Shown in pieces: positions 61,038 to 64,000 of a stretch of 64,000 nucleotides of DNA (the stretch's first letter is position 1; each line of letters begins with the position of its first letter). Position numbers and translations under genes: made by a program. The DNA comes from Lutraria lutraria (Eukaryota; Mollusca; Bivalvia; Venerida; Mactridae): contig OZ026848.1 in NCBI GenBank assembly GCA_964023205.1, positions 4,764,501 through 4,828,500 on the forward strand, in the 5' to 3' direction. The notes under the pieces were generated by a model. The model searched no databases. It was not told the DNA's origin and worked only from the letters and a program-made list of their open reading frames with translations.

Positions 61038-64000
61038 GTAAGTTTTTTTTTCGCTGTTTTATGTTCAATATAGACTATATATTACTCCCTGTCTGAATTT
61101 AATGAAATAATTTTGCACGAATTATTAGTGAAAACATCAGCCTACAATAAGATGTGATATTTAAAATCCTTGGAATCAAGAATCAATCAATCAATCAAAG
61201 AAATGCAATTCTGGAAACATACTATTTTCCTTGACCTTTTCTTGAATAGTCCATGAATTATGAATAATTACTTGACTGGGGTCAATACACCTTTACGCAT
61301 GCATGTATTCCCATGCGTATTTCGGGAAAATATCCAGTAATTCTTGTAACTATCATATTTGTAAGCTGTGTTGGAGGGGAAACTACTCTATACAAAGCGC
61401 AAAACAAAAGAGTTATTTTCATTTAAACATGCTTATGTAATTAAAATCGGTAAAGAATCGCTTATAGTGAACTCAATATTTTTCTTCAGCAAGCTCTCTC
61501 GTGTTTACAAATGCATTAATGCTCGGATATTTTGAATTCGGATAAGACGCAGAATTGGATGCAGTAAACACATATATCTTGGACCTTAAACAGTGTATCT
61601 AGTTTAGCCTATTTTACACACAGTTTCACCACATTAAGCCACCCTTATACTATATTAGTCAACAAAGACCTAGTAGAAGATTATTGTTGGGAATGTGCTT
61701 GTAAGTAACACTACCGCGAAGATTTGCCCGTAGATATTTATTATCCGGAACATTGAAAATTGTGGTGTGCTTAACAAATGTTCTATTATAAACCAGTATA
61801 AAACCTCATGCATTCAATACGATAAATGGAAATATATTCCATGAGCGGTTCTAAGGTATTTTTTATAATTATATAAAGAGAAGAAGGCGAATAGTGAAAC
61901 GTCACGTAAATCTACTGAAAGATTTTTTGAGACCTTTAAATAAGACGCCAAAGGAAACTGGTTTCCATTTAAGGAAAGTGATTATTGAAATTGATTGACA
62001 GAAGTTTTACCTATTTATTCTCAGGATTGAAGTAAAATAAAAGATTCATACAATAATAAAGTGCAAAATTCTATTTAGAAAATTACGTTCATTTAGCACA
62101 ATTTGTGTAATGTTACTATTTTTGTTTTAATTTTGATAATAGGTTTATAAAGTTATATCCTAAAGGCAGAGTTGTTTATTTTTGATAAGAATCTTGCAAA
62201 TATAAATAATGAATATTGAAAGAGACCTGAAAATTCTGATGAGAAACTATAAATAGAAATGCAAGGCAGATAACTTGAAAATAAAAAATTCAATGTTTAA
62301 TCAAGCACAGTTTTCGGATTTTCCAAGGTTAAAATCATTGTTGTTTATCACTTGTTTGTGAAATCGAACAGGGCATGATTGGTGCTTGAATCGTGTTCTG
62401 TCGGAAAAATTGATATTGATAACTTGTTAACAATCATAGTTCAAAAAAATTGTTAAAATACAGAGACAGTTTTTGTTAATATTCGTTTGAGAAAAAAACA
62501 CTTTCTTTGGACACGTTTTGAAACTTGTGTCGCATTTCTAGTTAGATACCGATATAGCTTTAATCACTTTCAAATCGTAATACTTTTGATATGTTTTTGG
62601 ATACAATTATGTTTCTGAAATGTTTGTAACATAGTCACATTAAAAGACAGCTCATATCATATAGATACAGATAAGTCTGTGACTCAACTAGACGGGTTAT
62701 TGTTGATGTTGACATTTACACTTGTCTGTGACATTCGTTAATGTTTCCCTTAAATTGACGTCTTTGATTTTAAATGACAAATCGCATTGTTTGCCTTCTA
62801 AATTAATTTCTATGGTTTAAATGATCAATTGCACTCTTTGATCAATCATTTGTTTCATTTTCAAGCATTTTTATATCACGTTCGATATAATCATAGTCAA
62901 TGACAAATCTTTCATAAAAACTTGGTCAACAAACAAACACTATTTAGTCATATCTCTCCGACCATATAAGGCAAAGGCGGAGGAATTGTTCACATAAATC
63001 GTTGTATTACTAATGATTTGCCGTGTTTGTTAACGCTCACTTAGATTCTCACCGTCAAACATGATGTGACATTTATCATCCGTTTATTGATATGTGTCAA
63101 TATTATAAGATCGTAATTAATACAAAAATCATGAAGTAAAAACCTCAACGTGGACGTCACGTGGTATGTGATCTGTCATCGGTCAAAGTACAACATTACC
63201 GCCACAAAATGAATACTCATTGTTTATAAAAATAAAATGTTTTGTCTAAAGCTTTCTTTTGTATTTGTTTCAAACACAATCTTAACCAATACACGGATCT
63301 TTAATGGCATTTATTGCTTTGCTACCAAATCGTTCACCTTTGAAGCTTGAGTTTAACGATGTGCTCATACAAACAGTATTATAATATCTTATACCAAACC
63401 TTTGAACAAAGGCCAACTTTCAGTAAGACAAAATGGCCATTAGTGTCAGATGGCCTTTATTTTGAGGTCGTGTTGTTCTAAATAATCAATGATTTATTTC
63501 AAAAGAATGGCCTTTAATCTCAGAATAAAGCATGAATGACACATTACAGAGACAGTCAGACCTGTGAACAAAGGCCACCCTATGGAAAGACGAAATGTGG
63601 CCTTCATTGAGAGGCAGCCTCTATTCGGATGTCATTTTGTGTTAGATAATCAATCATGACTGTTTTAGTACAATGACCTTTGTCAACAGGGTGGTCTTTA
63701 TTCAGAGGTGGTCGCTAAAACAGGTTTGACGGTATATTTTTTTCTTTGATCCCACGTTATTTCTCCTCATATGATTTTTTTATTTGTGTGTTTAAAATGT
63801 GAGAGAAATAAAAAGAGACATTAATATTATATTGTTATTTTTACTGTATAATTATAAATGATTACAGTCACAATGTACAATATTAGATCTGAACCATAGA
63901 TAGTTAGTTAATGAATATGTCAATGACATAAAGAGTGTATCTTCACTTATACGTATATGAAAAATGTTTGGTTTAGTTTATCCATAGTTTATTATTGATA
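61038..64000. other. No gene recognised
   Basis: AT-rich DNA with a short AATC repeat near 61180-61199 and dispersed repeats at 63390-63735. Confidence 0.55.
63390..63735 (+). repeat. Dispersed AGGTGGCC-type repeat, copies 2 and 3
   Basis: Two related units in tandem (about 63390-63540 and 63555-63735), each with TGAACAAAGGCC, GGCCTT(T/C)ATT and TAAATAATCAAT/TAGATAATCAAT blocks. Related to 30335-30500. Confidence 0.65.

Noticed and set aside
60513..61073. 186-codon and antisense 90-codon frames
   Set aside because: Pure translation of the CATC microsatellite.

Overview
The window looks like metazoan nuclear DNA, most likely from a mollusc and plausibly a bivalve. It is AT-rich, with spliced genes, tRNA-derived SINE fragments and simple repeats. 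The species is an inference; the sequence carries no direct label. Two objects dominate.

(1) Positions 901-18153 hold an almost complete Polinton/Maverick element, the endogenous adintovirus-like class. It has about 250-bp terminal inverted repeats (TIRs) starting AGTAGTATAC and a perfect 6-bp target-site duplication, GTCATA, at 895-900 and 18154-18159. The core genes lie on the + strand: protein-primed DNA polymerase B (broken by one frameshift near 7370-7395), an F-box-like protein, two small unknowns, packaging ATPase, two related basic core-type proteins, a conserved Polinton protein, integrase with chromodomain, a small membrane protein, minor capsid protein, a pX/pVI-like protein, major capsid protein, a Cys/His protein and an adenain-like protease. 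Many neighbours overlap by a few bases at start/stop.

The left arm (1065-3999) and the extreme right end (17424-17900) carry an accessory set: a Tyr/Gln/Pro and MVDVQP repeat protein, two coiled-coil proteins with Cys-containing tails, a 75-residue protein with an acylation-type N-terminus and two LYPDL motifs, and a two-zinc-knuckle protein. Four accessory transcription units end in sequences that match the 3' stem-loop of replication-dependent histone mRNAs (6-bp GGCCCT or GGTCCT stem, 4-nt loop, then ACCA). Three of these have a purine-rich tract further downstream, where a U7-binding element would sit. AATAAA signals follow three other points of the element. At both ends the histone-type signal lies inside the TIR. 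This split, together with a promoter holding three CCAAT boxes and one holding three CRE-like sites, is the most unusual thing in the window.

(2) Positions 38395-57228, minus strand, hold one large host gene that I assembled from 19 coding exons: a signal-peptide exon followed by 17 six-cysteine Kunitz-like domains. Nearly every domain is one exon with phase-1 boundaries. The exons add up to 6594 nt with an open frame throughout (2197 residues). The 2760-nt tenth-domain exon also encodes about 71 copies of an (M/F/L)(V/I)D(I/V)R motif.

The rest (18160-38394 and 57230-64000) shows no convincing host gene. It holds SINE fragments, a retroelement-type nuclease fragment (29348-29930), a 182-bp tandem duplication (25952-26370), a 20-bp minisatellite (35950-36530), a fold-back element (33531-33642), a long CATC microsatellite (60530-61037) and several dispersed repeats.
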